Source of the DNA: an uncultured Collinsella sp.
GTDB taxonomy: Bacteria; Actinomycetota; Coriobacteriia; Coriobacteriales; Coriobacteriaceae
Reading direction: 5' to 3'
Assembly: GCA_900548365.1 (NCBI GenBank)
Contig: URKM01000047.1
Span: forward strand, 1-14,600
DNA length: 14,600 nt
Below, piece by piece: positions 1 to 7,238 of the stretch. The translations under genes and the position numbers were made by a program. Each line of letters starts with the position of its first letter. Position 1 is the first letter of the stretch. The notes below the pieces were generated by a model, which was not told the origin of the DNA, ran no database searches, and saw nothing but the letters and a program-made list of their open reading frames with translations.

Positions 1-20
1 CGTTCTGCGGCATTATGTAA
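1..20 (+). CDS. possible last codons of kdpB (partial)
   Basis: Reading from base 3 gives F-C-G-I-M followed by a TAA stop at 18-20, 12 bases before the kdpC start. In kdp operons kdpB lies directly upstream of kdpC, so this may be the kdpB tail. Five codons cannot identify a gene; the call rests on gene order alone. Confidence 0.3.
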
Positions 21-32
21 GTGGAGGTTTGT

Positions 33-623
33 ATGTTCAAAGGTGTTGCATCGCGTGCGCTGGGCGTGTTTGCGCTGTTTACCGTTGTCTGCGGCCTGGG
101 CTATACGCTCGTCGTGACCGGCATCGCCCAGGTTGCGTTCCCGTATCAGGCGAACGGTTCGCTCATCAAGGTCGACGACAAGATCGTGGGCTCCGAGCTG
201 ATCGGTCAGAACTTCGAGGATGAGGACCACATGTGGGGCCGTATCCAGAACGTGACTATCGTCGAGGGGGAGGACGGCGGGCTCATGGCCTACGGCGCCC
301 CGTCCAATCTCTCCCCGGCGAGCGAGGAGTACCGGCAGCTTGTGGACGCGCGCGTCGAGAAGATTCGTGCCGCCAATCCCGACGCCGGCATGGATGCCGT
401 ACCCGTCGACCTGGTGACGTGTTCCGGCTCAGGGCTCGACCCCGAGATCTCCCCCGATGCCGCCGAGTACCAGGTACCGCGCCTGGCAAAGGCCACGGGC
501 AAGAGCGAAGGCGAGGTGCGCGACATCATCGCCCAGTGCACCAAGGGCCGATTCCTGGGCGTCTTCGGCGAGCCCACGGTCAACGTGCTCAAGGTGAACC
601 TCATGTTGGATGGTGTGCTGTAG
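33..623 (+). CDS. kdpC: KdpC, potassium-transporting ATPase subunit C
   Basis: KdpC is the small, single-membrane-span subunit of the high-affinity KdpFABC potassium pump, where it stabilises the KdpA-KdpB complex at the membrane. The 196-aa product has the family layout: a short cytoplasmic N-terminus, one hydrophobic span at about residues 9-33, then an exported soluble domain. Diagnostic stretches are SELIGQNFEDEDHMWGR, the NLSPAS segment, the VTCSGSGLDPEISP segment (typical family text is TaSGSGLDPhIS) and the C-terminal GEPTVNVLKVNLMLD. A GTG codon at 21 is in frame, but ATG 33 is preferred because GGAGG at 23-27 sits five bases before it. The normal kdpDE sensor pair does not follow; a terminator comes 26 bases after the stop, so this is the end of the operon. 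Length and motifs are normal, with no sign of decay. Confidence 0.96.
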   Translation: MFKGVASRALGVFALFTVVCGLGYTLVVTGIAQVAFPYQANGSLIKVDDKIVGSELIGQNFEDEDHMWGRIQNVTIVEGEDGGLMAYGAPSNLSPASEEYRQLVDARVEKIRAANPDAGMDAVPVDLVTCSGSGLDPEISPDAAEYQVPRLAKATGKSEGEVRDIIAQCTKGRFLGVFGEPTVNVLKVNLMLDGVL

Positions 624-649
624 GCGGCGTTTTCGACTAGAGATGCTTG

Positions 650-690
650 CATGCCCCCGGTGCGGTCGCGCCGGGGGCATGATTGTTTTA
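650..690 (+). terminator. rho-independent terminator after kdpC
   Basis: An 11-bp perfect stem (CATGCCCCCGG at 650-660, CCGGGGGCATG at 671-681) with a 10-base loop is followed by the T-rich tail ATTGTTTTA. It closes the kdp operon. Confidence 0.9.
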
Positions 691-809
691 ACCAGCGGTT
701 AGATTTCCTGCCGAAAACATGAGGGCGCGTCAATTGTGCTGACGGTCGCTAGCTGATGAAATGGATGCTAAGCAGCTGCGGTATATCGTCCTTAGGCGAA
801 AGGAAAGAC

Positions 810-1865
810 ATGCACATCTCGGAGATAATTCGCTCTCGCCGTCGTGAGCTCGGTATGACTCAGGAGCAAGTGGCGCAGCGTCTCGGTGTTTCGGCTCCGG
901 CGGTCAACAAATGGGAGCGCGGGATATGCTATCCGGATATCACGCTCATCCCTTCGCTTGCCCGCCTGTTCGAAACGGACGCAAACACGCTGTTGTCGTT
1001 CGAGCCGGAGTTGGGAGAGGAAGAGAACCTGGCAATACAGCGCGAGGTCGATCGACTGGTGCGTGAAGAGGGATACGAGGCGGGCTTCGATTACGCGCAG
1101 GAGAAGATGCGCCTATATCCGACGAGCGATGAGCTGGCCATCGTTCTTACGCAGTATCTCGACGGCTCGCTCATGCTTCGGCAAATACCGGGTGTCGAGG
1201 GGTATCGGCCAGTGCTTGACGATGCGTATGCGCGTTTGGCGAAGAGCGTTGTGCCGGCAGTGAGGGATCAGGCGTCCGCAATGCTCATCGCGAAAGCCAT
1301 GCAGGAAGAGCGGTATGAGGATGCCCAGCGTATCCTGGACGGCATCCCCGACCGCACGGTGGATAAGGAGGAGCGCCAGGCGATCTTGTATGCGCGCGAA
1401 GGAAAGGACGAGGACGCCGCGCGCGCTTGGGAGGCCCGCGTGATTCGCATCGCCGCCGATTTGATGGGGGCGATTGTCGGGTTGATCGAAATTGCGCTGA
1501 GGGATGGCCGCAAAGATGATGCGCTCGAGTGCGCGCATCGCGCTCAGCTGGCATTCGAGGCACTTGGTCAGCCTGCATGGATGAGTCTGATGCCGCGGCT
1601 GGCGGCCGTGACGGTGGCGGGTGATTCTGGTGAGGCGATTGAGCTTCTTGACGCCGTCATGACCTCGCTGCATGGGGGTGACTCTTCGGCACTCCACGGA
1701 CCGCTCTACCGCTACTCGGACCTGAATGACTTGACTGACCTGACGTCCAGCATGGGCGCACTGCTGCTTTCGGAAGTCGAGAACGAAGAGGAATACGCTT
1801 TCGTGCGCTCGGCGCCGGCTTACCATTCGCTCGTGGAGAAATGGAGGGACGTGGGCTCGGTGTAG
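810..1865 (+). CDS. XRE-family transcriptional regulator with TPR-like C-terminal region
   Basis: This is a predicted cytoplasmic DNA-binding regulator of 351 aa. Residues 1-60 are a Cro/C1-type helix-turn-helix: GMTQEQVAQRLGVSAPAVNKW is the classic second and third helix, followed by ERG and the PDI-TL-PSLARLF element. The remaining 290 residues are acidic and almost wholly alpha-helical, with repeated A-L-E-hydrophobic patterns (for example around residues 190-290) like tetratricopeptide repeats. In related regulators such a part binds peptides or partner proteins. The open frame extends up to 756, but the start at 810 is chosen because AGGAAAG (801-807) sits just before it and the helix-turn-helix begins there, as in relatives. 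It lies alone between the kdp terminator and a repeat pair, so its targets cannot be read from context. I see no terminator of its own. Confidence 0.85.
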   Translation: MHISEIIRSRRRELGMTQEQVAQRLGVSAPAVNKWERGICYPDITLIPSLARLFETDANTLLSFEPELGEEENLAIQREVDRLVREEGYEAGFDYAQEKMRLYPTSDELAIVLTQYLDGSLMLRQIPGVEGYRPVLDDAYARLAKSVVPAVRDQASAMLIAKAMQEERYEDAQRILDGIPDRTVDKEERQAILYAREGKDEDAARAWEARVIRIAADLMGAIVGLIEIALRDGRKDDALECAHRAQLAFEALGQPAWMSLMPRLAAVTVAGDSGEAIELLDAVMTSLHGGDSSALHGPLYRYSDLNDLTDLTSSMGALLLSEVENEEEYAFVRSAPAYHSLVEKWRDVGSV

Positions 1866-2002
1866 GGAGCTCGGTCCGGTCACCTAAGGTGCGGGTGTTT
1901 TCGGCCGTGAGCGGAGCGGTTGTCTTTACTTTGGCTTGCTTCGAGTAGGCGACAGGCCTCCGGGTATGGCCGGGCGGTCCGGCAGGGGGCTGCGGGGGGC
2001 CT

Positions 2003-2126
2003 CTCAGTTTGGGGACAGGCGCTTTTCTGAGGCGGACGGGGCATTGGACGAAGGAGCGGCAGCTGAAGGCCGCGCTCCTCTGCGGCCCCGCGCCCCTCTC
2101 GAAAAAGTGCTTGTCCCCTTTTTGAG
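2003..2126. repeat. inverted pair of 29-bp REP elements (REPIN 1)
   Basis: Arm 2003-2031 reads CTCAGTTT-GGGGACAGGCGC-TTTTCTGAG on the plus strand; arm 2098-2126 is its inverted counterpart (CTCGAAAAAGTGCTTGTCCCC then TTTTTGAG). They sit between two convergent genes: the second arm ends eight bases from the stop codon of the minus-strand flavin reductase. The 66-base spacer contains a weak hairpin (GGAGCGGC / GCCGCGCTCC) and is not shared with the other pairs. The stretch 1866-2002 before it holds nothing I can identify. Confidence 0.9.
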
Positions 2127-2133
2127 GGAGGGC

Positions 2134-2640
2134 CTATGCGGGGACGTATACCTTTTCCACCTCGGCGATGTACATGGTGTGGTAGTCGTGCTCGGGGTAG
2201 TTGTCGGAGTCGCAGGCGCGGTCGATGAAGCATGAGGGCTTGATGTCGTCGGCGTAGAGCTTGCGGCAGACGAGCACGAGCTCCGCCTGCTCGTATGCGC
2301 AGGTCCCATCGAGATAGACGGGCGTGAAGCCGACTTCAGCCACCTTGTCGCCATCGCGGCCGCTCTTGGTGCCCAGGATGCCCAGCGCGCGCTTGTGCTC
2401 GGACGCGTAGAAGGAGAGCGTGAAGCGGTCGGCGGCGTCGATGAACCGCTTGGTGTAGCGCTGCGGGCGCACGTACACGGTCGCGACGTCGCGGTTCCAA
2501 AGCACGCCCAGGCCGCCCCAGCTCACGGTCATGGTGTTAGATCCGGATGCATCGCCCGCGGTGAGCAGAGCCCAGTCGCGGCCGATCTTGTCGAAGGGGT
2601 TGAGCTGCAGCTCATGGATGCTGATTTCCTTGAATGGCAT
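2134..2640 (-). CDS. flavin reductase-like FMN-binding family protein
   Basis: The 168-aa product belongs to the flavin reductase-like (split-barrel, FMN-binding) superfamily, small soluble proteins that use bound FMN for NAD(P)H-linked reduction; the true substrate here is unknown. Family marks are the N-terminal N-P-F segment, WALLTAGDASGSNTMTVSWG (residues about 23-42, the flavin phosphate-binding part), the VRPQRYTKRFI element and FTLSFY. A conserved Cys in AELVLVCRKLYADD and the C-terminal HTMYIAEVEKVYV strand also fit. The start is supported by GGAG about seven bases before the ATG. It is the downstream gene of a same-strand pair with the O-acetyltransferase, 120 bases away, but no functional link is known. 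A REP arm begins eight bases beyond its stop. Confidence 0.88.
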   Translation of the reverse strand: MPFKEISIHELQLNPFDKIGRDWALLTAGDASGSNTMTVSWGGLGVLWNRDVATVYVRPQRYTKRFIDAADRFTLSFYASEHKRALGILGTKSGRDGDKVAEVGFTPVYLDGTCAYEQAELVLVCRKLYADDIKPSCFIDRACDSDNYPEHDYHTMYIAEVEKVYVPA

Positions 2641-2760
2641 GGGTTCGCTCCGTTTCTTCTCGTCGGTTCGATGCGCGGCCGTGTTCGGGGTCGCTGGCCG
2701 GCGGGGGCGCCGGGTCGTCGGCGTTTTGCTCCGGTAGTCGCCGCGCGCCCCGCGATTCGC

Positions 2761-3324
2761 CTAGAGCTCCCGAATGATGCGCGCGGGCACGCCCGCCACC
2801 AGCACGTTATCCGGGAAGGAGCGGGTGACCACGGCTCCCGACCCCACGACGACGTTGTCGCCGAGCGTGACACCCGGGTTGATCGTCGCGTGCCCGCCGA
2901 TCCAGCAGTTCTTGCCGATGGTGATGGCCTCGCCCCATTCGCGCCCCTGCGCGCGTTCCTCGGCATCCAGCGGATGCGTCACGGCGTAGATGCCCACCTG
3001 CGGCCCGATGAGCGTGCCGTCTCCGATGCGCACGGGCGCGCAGTCGCAGATGACGCATTCGACGTTCATGAAGACGTCGTTTCCCAGGTGGATGTTCATG
3101 CCGTAGTCGCATCGGAACGTCGACTTGACGTTGACGTTATCGCCACAGGAGCCGAAGAGCTTCTGGAAGATCGCCTGCCGCTCCGCCTTCGCGGCGTTGC
3201 TGGTCGCATTGAGCTGGTCGAGCAGGGCGTAGCAACTATGGCGCATCGCCTTGAGCTCGGGGTCGTTGATGAGGTAGGGCTCGCCTGCGAGCATCTTCTC
3301 TCGCTCGGTTCTGTGCTGGGGCAT
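2761..3324 (-). CDS. sugar O-acetyltransferase (maltose/galactoside acetyltransferase family)
   Basis: This cytoplasmic enzyme of 187 aa is predicted to transfer acetyl from acetyl-CoA to a hydroxyl group of a sugar, as Maa and LacA do. Residues 8-60 form the N-terminal maltose-acetyltransferase helical domain (EREKMLAGEPYLINDPEL). Residues about 62-185 are a left-handed parallel beta-helix with hexapeptide repeats (IGDGTLIGPQVGIYAVTH, ITIGKNCWIGGHATI, VTLGDNVVVGSGAVVT). H117 in AVTHPLD matches the catalytic histidine, and W141-I-G-G with the terminal AGVPARIIREL are standard. AGGAGC lies five bases before the ATG. Length is typical for the family. The in vivo acceptor cannot be told from sequence. 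Confidence 0.92.
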   Translation of the reverse strand: MPQHRTEREKMLAGEPYLINDPELKAMRHSCYALLDQLNATSNAAKAERQAIFQKLFGSCGDNVNVKSTFRCDYGMNIHLGNDVFMNVECVICDCAPVRIGDGTLIGPQVGIYAVTHPLDAEERAQGREWGEAITIGKNCWIGGHATINPGVTLGDNVVVGSGAVVTRSFPDNVLVAGVPARIIREL

Positions 3325-3607
3325 GGGGGCTCCTGTCGAAAGTGGTGCGCTGTATCGCCCATTGTATCGCTCGACGGCCTTGCCGTGCGGCGTTCTTCGC
3401 GGTTCCCCGCGCGCTGCGCATGTGGTCGGCGGCGACGTCTCCTGCCGATGAGCGTTTGGAGTACGCGGCGCAGGTCGGCAAGGCGGTAGACCAGGGAGCG
3501 GCTCCTGCGGACGCGGCGGAGCACGAGCGCCGGGGCCATCACGAGGTCGAGGGGGCTCCGATTCGTTAGCTATAGGGTCGAACCACGCGGTGAAGCCATC
3601 GTATGTC
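3325..3607. other. intergenic stretch without a convincing gene
   Basis: This divergent region between the acetyltransferase and the permease holds the tentative minus-strand promoter. Short open frames on both strands (for example a 75-codon GTG-started frame at 3342-3569) have no ribosome binding site and arginine/alanine-rich translations typical of shadow reading in GC-rich DNA. It lies where the ATPase gene of a permease module would be expected, but no Walker or ABC signature motif is visible in any frame. Confidence 0.5.
3361..3389 (-). promoter_or_regulatory. tentative promoter -10 region of the acetyltransferase gene
   Basis: On the minus strand TACAAT (3361-3366) lies 36 bases before the ATG at 3324 and matches the sigma-70 -10 box in five of six positions. 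No good -35 hexamer is seen 16-18 bases upstream. The octamer GCGATACA occurs twice, 13 bases apart (3351-3358 and 3364-3371 on the minus strand), overlapping the box, and might be a regulator half-site. Confidence 0.25.
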
Positions 3608-3638
3608 GGGTGCGCGCCTTCGGGTGCGCGCCCTTTTT
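3608..3638 (+). terminator. rho-independent terminator with UUCG tetraloop
   Basis: GGGTGCGCGCC (3608-3618), a TTCG loop (3619-3622) and GGTGCGCGCCC (3623-3633) form an 11-bp stem with two G-U pairs, followed by TTTTT (3634-3638). The layout is that of a plus-strand terminator, yet no plus-strand gene ends upstream of it within the window since 1865, so it may be the relic of a lost gene. Confidence 0.75.
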
Positions 3639-3686
3639 CATCTCGATCCCGTGCTCGCCTAACGGAGCGATCCGCTGGCGGGAAAC

Positions 3687-3713
3687 CTTACGCTTTTGTT
3701 CGGATGGCGTAAG
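3687..3713. promoter_or_regulatory. inverted repeat CTTACGC-N13-GCGTAAG upstream of the permease
   Basis: CTTACGC (3687-3693) and GCGTAAG (3707-3713) are perfect complements separated by 13 bases, 70 bases before the permease start. It could be a regulator operator or an RNA hairpin in the leader. It does not match the operator described for BceR-type regulators. Confidence 0.35.
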
Positions 3714-3782
3714 CCGAATCGATGGCAGGGGAGGGTCGCGCTCGCGAGAATGAATGCGGAAAAGACGATCGGAAGGACCATC

Positions 3783-5174
3783 ATGCGGCTGTATCTCAAG
3801 CTCGCCGGCGGCAACGTGCGCCGCAGCGCGCGCGACTACTCGGTGTACCTCGCCACGCTCGGGTTCGCGGCGTGCCTGCTCTATTCGTTTGTGGCGTCGA
3901 CCGACCACCTGCGCGCCATGGGGCTCTCGCCCGAGCAGATGGGCGTGCTGGGGAGCGCGGGCGACGTTTTGCAGGCGTTTTCCGTCTTCACGGTGCTCGT
4001 GTTCCTCTTCTTGGTGCGTTACGCCAACCGCTTTCTGCTGCGCCGCCGCAAGCGCGAGTTCGCCTTGTACGAGCTGTGCGGCATGGGTCGCGGCGCGGTC
4101 TCGATCGTGCTCGTTGCCGAGACGGCGCTTGTGGGAGCGGGCGCGCTGGCGGCAGGCCTTGCGGCGGGCGCGCTGCTGTCGCCCGCATTCGGCGCGGTGG
4201 CGGCGTTCGTGTTCGACGTTCCCTGGAGCCTCGCGTTCTCCTTCTCGCCGGATGCCGCGGCATGGACCGCCGGCTGCTTCGCCGCGGTGTTCGCGGTGAA
4301 TGCGGTGGACGGCGCGCGCGACGTGGTGAAGCGCCCGCTCATCGAGCTCATGGCCGCCGAGCGCGCGCCGGAGCGCATGCGCCTTGGCGGACGGGTCGCG
4401 CGGGGCGGCCAGGCGGTGCTCGCCGCGGTCCTGCTCGCTGTCGTATGGGGGTCGTGCCTGTTCCAGCCCGTCTACTTCATCGCGTTCATCATCCCCATGG
4501 GCTTCGCCGCCTGCTTCGCCACGTCGCTCGTCGCACGCCTGGGCGTGGCCGCATGGGGCGAGCGGGTGCGCGGGCGCTCCGAGTGCTACTGGGACGGGCT
4601 CACCGCCTTCACGGTGCGGCAGGTCGAGGCACGCATCTCCAGCACGTCCATGGCGCTCGCCTGCGTATGCGTGCTCGTCGCCGTCGCCGTGTGCATGATG
4701 GTCGCGGGATTCGTCTTCAGCATCGGACTGCGCACGCCCGAGATGGTCTCGGCCGGTGTTGCGGCGTCGATGGCGCCGATCGGTTACATCGGCATCTTCT
4801 ACGGGGCGGTGTTCCTGCTGAGCGCCGTCGCGGTGCTCGCGCTCCAGCAGCTTTCGGGCGCGGTGGATGCTCGCCGCTCCTATGCCGTTCTCGGGCAGCT
4901 CGGGTGCGATGACGCGCTCATGCGCTCGTCGGTGCGCCGCCAGCTCGCGCTCTATTTCGCCGCGCCGCTCGCGGGCGCGCTCATCCACGACGTGTTCGGG
5001 CTGTTCCTCGTCGCCTTCCTCGCCTTCGCGATCGGGGCGAACGGGCTGCCCGGCATCATCGGCGGGGTGCTTGCGTTCACGATCGGCTTGATGGCGGTCT
5101 ACGGAGCGATCACCGCCCGCGCCGTCGAGCGCGTGGTCCTGGAAACCTCAGATCGGGGACAGGCACTCATTTGA
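3783..5174 (+). CDS. FtsX-like ABC transporter permease (BceB-related, short form)
   Basis: A 463-aa membrane protein with about ten hydrophobic segments. The pattern is one span (residues about 21-38), a pair of spans around a basic loop (RYANRFLLRRRKREFALYEL, the FtsX/MacB-type loop contacting the ATPase), further spans near 110-150 and 160-175, and a second half that repeats the layout. Such permeases, with an ABC ATPase, expel or sequester cell-wall-active peptides. BceB-type proteins are usually near 650 aa with a large extracellular domain between spans 7 and 8; here only some 15 residues link those spans, so that domain is missing. The start at 3783 is preferred over upstream in-frame ATGs because GGAAGGA (3771-3777) precedes it by five bases. 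The last codons (S-D-R-G-Q-A-L-I) and the stop lie inside a REP element. No ATPase gene is adjacent; regulator and kinase remnants follow. Confidence 0.8.
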   Translation: MRLYLKLAGGNVRRSARDYSVYLATLGFAACLLYSFVASTDHLRAMGLSPEQMGVLGSAGDVLQAFSVFTVLVFLFLVRYANRFLLRRRKREFALYELCGMGRGAVSIVLVAETALVGAGALAAGLAAGALLSPAFGAVAAFVFDVPWSLAFSFSPDAAAWTAGCFAAVFAVNAVDGARDVVKRPLIELMAAERAPERMRLGGRVARGGQAVLAAVLLAVVWGSCLFQPVYFIAFIIPMGFAACFATSLVARLGVAAWGERVRGRSECYWDGLTAFTVRQVEARISSTSMALACVCVLVAVAVCMMVAGFVFSIGLRTPEMVSAGVAASMAPIGYIGIFYGAVFLLSAVAVLALQQLSGAVDARRSYAVLGQLGCDDALMRSSVRRQLALYFAAPLAGALIHDVFGLFLVAFLAFAIGANGLPGIIGGVLAFTIGLMAVYGAITARAVERVVLETSDRGQALI

Positions 5175-5256
5175 GACGGTTGGGCCCGCGCTGCCATGCG
5201 GTCGCAATGATGGGCCGGCTTGCAATTCTCAATTCGGTGCCTGTCCCCTTTCTGAG
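5147..5256. repeat. inverted pair of 29-bp REP elements (REPIN 2)
   Basis: Arm 5147-5175 (CTCAGATC-GGGGACAGGCAC-TCATTTGAG) overlaps the 3' end of the permease gene, whose TGA stop is at 5172-5174. Arm 5228-5256 is inverted (CTCAATTCGGTGCCTGTCCCC then TTTCTGAG). The 52-base spacer is unique. Confidence 0.92.
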
Positions 5257-5349
5257 GGGTCGCCCGTTGCCGGCGATCGGTGCGCGGCACAGCTCGTTCT
5301 CAGCTTGCTCGGGTATCCTTCTGCTTGAACGGACGATGGGAGGTGCCCG

Positions 5350-6031
5350 ATGCGCATCTTGCTCTGCGAGGACGCGCCGCGTTTGGCGGAGGCGGAGGCC
5401 GAGGTCCTGCGCAAGCAGGGCTATGGCGTGGATATCGCGACGGATGGCGAGCGCGCCGAAGAGCTCGCTCTCACCGGGGCGTACGACTGCGTGCTCCTCG
5501 ACATCATGCTTCCGGGCAAGAGCGGCCTGGAGGTCTTGAAGGGTCTTCGCGCCGCGGGCTCGTCGGTGCCGGTGGTCCTGCTCACCGCGCGCGGGTGTGG
5601 GCGACCGCGTGGCGGGACTTGATGCCGGCGCGGACGACTACCTGCCCAAACCTTTCCATGCCAGCGAGCTGCTCGCCCGCATCCGCGCGGTGACGCGCCG
5701 CCCGCCCGCGCTGCGGCCCTCGGCGCATCTCGTATCCTGCGGCGCCGAGCTCGACATGGGCTGCCTCTCGCTTCGTGCGGCTACGGCGTCGGGCACCTGC
5801 GATGTCGCGCTCACGCCCCGCGAGGCGCGGCTGCTCGAGAAGCTCATGGCACGCGCCGGCGCGCCGGTTGCGAAATCAGAGCTCGTCGCGAGCCTCTGGG
5901 GCCCGTCCACGATCGGCGGCGAGAACCGGCTCGAGGTGCTCGTGCACGCGCTGCGCAGAAAGCTGGAGAAAGCGGGCGCGATGCCGCGGATCGCAACGGT
6001 GCGCGGTGTCGGGTATCGCTGGACGGCGTGA
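5350..6031 (+). pseudogene. OmpR/PhoB-family response regulator, frameshifted
   Basis: Two overlapping frames together encode one response regulator of about 226 aa. The first part (5350 on) is a receiver: acidic pair E7-D8, phosphoacceptor D51 in VLLDIMLPGKSG, and T79 in VVLLTARG. After ARG, at about base 5595, the receiver continues in the next frame as VGDRVAGLDAGADDYLPKPF, with the conserved lysine in KPF, then a winged-helix DNA-binding domain (LTPREARLLEKLM, VHALRRKLEK, IATVRGVGYRWTA) ending at 6031. The shift looks like a loss of two bases or gain of one between ARG and VGD; no slippery heptamer is evident. In the original frame translation ends at 5622, 90 aa, without a DNA-binding domain. 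GGGAGG (5338-5343) precedes the start by six bases. A cognate kinase gene follows 24 bases on. A sequencing error cannot be excluded. Confidence 0.85.
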
Positions 6032-6055
6032 GCGCAACCCGGAAGAGGGGAGACG

Positions 6056-7069
6056 ATGATGGACGTGAAGCATGCGTGCGAGACGCGGAGGAAGGGCGGG
6101 CTTGCCGCGACGCGCTCCCGCCTGTGGTGGACGTCGAGCGCGCTGGCCTGCGCCGTCCTCGTGGCGGCGCTCGTCGGGGCCTGGGGGTTCTCCGCCACGA
6201 CGGCGTACGAGTCCGCGGCGACCCTGCTGTACGGCACCATGACATCGGAGCGGCCCTCGCCCGATGCGCTGCGCGGCGGCCATGCGACGGCCACCGAGGC
6301 GCTCGCCGCCTTCGCATGGCCCGAGCGCGATGACGTTCTGCCGATGAGCATCTCGCGCGATATCGCGACATGGGACGGCCTTTCGGGATTCCACGAGGCC
6401 TTCGTCGCCCTGTACGCGCCGGATGGGGCGGTGACGTTGCTGCGGCGCCCGCCGCGGGTGACAACGGGCGAGGACGCCGACTTCACCGACGAGGAGGCCG
6501 CCGAGCTCATCGAGGGCGCGAGCGCCGCGTTCGCGCGCGGCCGTGCGCGCTTTTGGTGGGATCGCCTGCTCACGGTGGGCGGACGGACGTTTCTGTGGGA
6601 CAGCGCCGTGGTCTGCGTCAACCCGGACTACGATTCCAAGACCGGGGAGAATGCGGATACGGCGTGGTACGCGAGCGGTGACTTGCAGGATTACGTGGCG
6701 GACGGCTATCTCGCCGGGCGCATGCTCGGCATGCTCGACGTGACGCCTGACGTCGCCTCGCTCACCTCGCTCGCCAAGATGCTCGCCGCGCTGGGGGCAT
6801 GCGGTTGCGCTCTGCTGGTACTGGTTTGCCGCCGTATGGTATGCCGCGCGCTCAAGCCCGCCGAAGATGCCGCCGCGCGCCAGTGCGAGCTCGTCGTGCG
6901 GGCGTCGCATGAGCTCAAGACGCCCTTGGCCTCGCTTTCTTCCACGATCGACGCGCTGGAGGCGAACGAGGAGGAGACCGTCGGCAGCCAGCGTCGTTGG
7001 CTGGACAACATGCGCGAGGAGGTCGACGCCATGGCGGCACGCGTCTGCGAGCTGCTGGCCGGCCTGTAG
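6056..7069 (+). CDS. sensor histidine kinase, truncated after the DHp domain
   Basis: The 337-aa product begins like an ordinary membrane sensor kinase: a basic N-terminus, a first membrane span (about residues 27-46), an exported sensor region of roughly 195 residues and a second span (about 242-260). The H-box RASHELKTPLASL follows with the phosphoacceptor H285. It ends about 52 residues after that histidine, at the second helix of the dimerisation domain (ELLAGL then TAG). The whole HATPase domain (N, G1, F, G2 boxes) is absent, so it cannot phosphorylate itself. Reading past the stop gives no ATPase sequence in any frame; a REP pair begins 15 bases later. Start: ATG at 6056 or 6059, both behind GAGGGGAG. 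It lies 24 bases after the broken response regulator, its presumed partner. The gene is probably a remnant. Confidence 0.8.
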   Translation: MMDVKHACETRRKGGLAATRSRLWWTSSALACAVLVAALVGAWGFSATTAYESAATLLYGTMTSERPSPDALRGGHATATEALAAFAWPERDDVLPMSISRDIATWDGLSGFHEAFVALYAPDGAVTLLRRPPRVTTGEDADFTDEEAAELIEGASAAFARGRARFWWDRLLTVGGRTFLWDSAVVCVNPDYDSKTGENADTAWYASGDLQDYVADGYLAGRMLGMLDVTPDVASLTSLAKMLAALGACGCALLVLVCRRMVCRALKPAEDAAARQCELVVRASHELKTPLASLSSTIDALEANEEETVGSQRRWLDNMREEVDAMAARVCELLAGL

Positions 7070-7084
7070 CCCAGGGCTGCGCCT

Positions 7085-7236
7085 CTCAGAAAGGGGGCAG
7101 GCGCTCATTTGAGAGCTCCGTGCAGCCGAATGCGAGCGTGAGATGCTGGCCGATCCGGTTCCTGCGTGTAAGGGTGCCGGGTCCGCCCGTGTTGCCGGGC
7201 CTCGGACCTCAGAAAAGTGCCTGTCCCCAATTTGAG
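7085..7236. repeat. inverted pair of 29-bp REP elements (REPIN 3)
   Basis: Arm 7085-7113 (CTCAGAAA-GGGGGCAGGCGC-TCATTTGAG) starts 15 bases after the truncated kinase gene. Arm 7208-7236 is inverted (CTCAGAAAAGTGCCTGTCCCC then AATTTGAG). The 94-base spacer is unique and shows no kinase-like coding. With the AT-rich region that follows it fills the 326-base gap before the transporter operon. Confidence 0.92.
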
Positions 7237-7238
7237 GT

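Noticed and set aside
21..32. GTG start for kdpC at 21
   Set aside because: The GTG overlaps the Shine-Dalgarno sequence GGAGG that serves ATG 33.
2395..3489. 364-codon open frame on the plus strand
   Set aside because: Opposite the flavin reductase and O-acetyltransferase genes, both of which carry clear family motifs and ribosome binding sites.
3342..3569. 75-codon GTG-started frame upstream of the orphan terminator
   Set aside because: No ribosome binding site, no recognisable motif, and it overlaps the probable acetyltransferase promoter; kept only as part of the described gap.
3570..4988. 472-codon open frame on the minus strand
   Set aside because: Opposite the permease; low-complexity Arg/His/Glu translation without membrane segments or motifs.
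5597..6031. Separate gene starting at GTG 5597
   Set aside because: The translation begins in the middle of a receiver domain that continues from the upstream frame; it is better read as the second half of a frameshifted response regulator.
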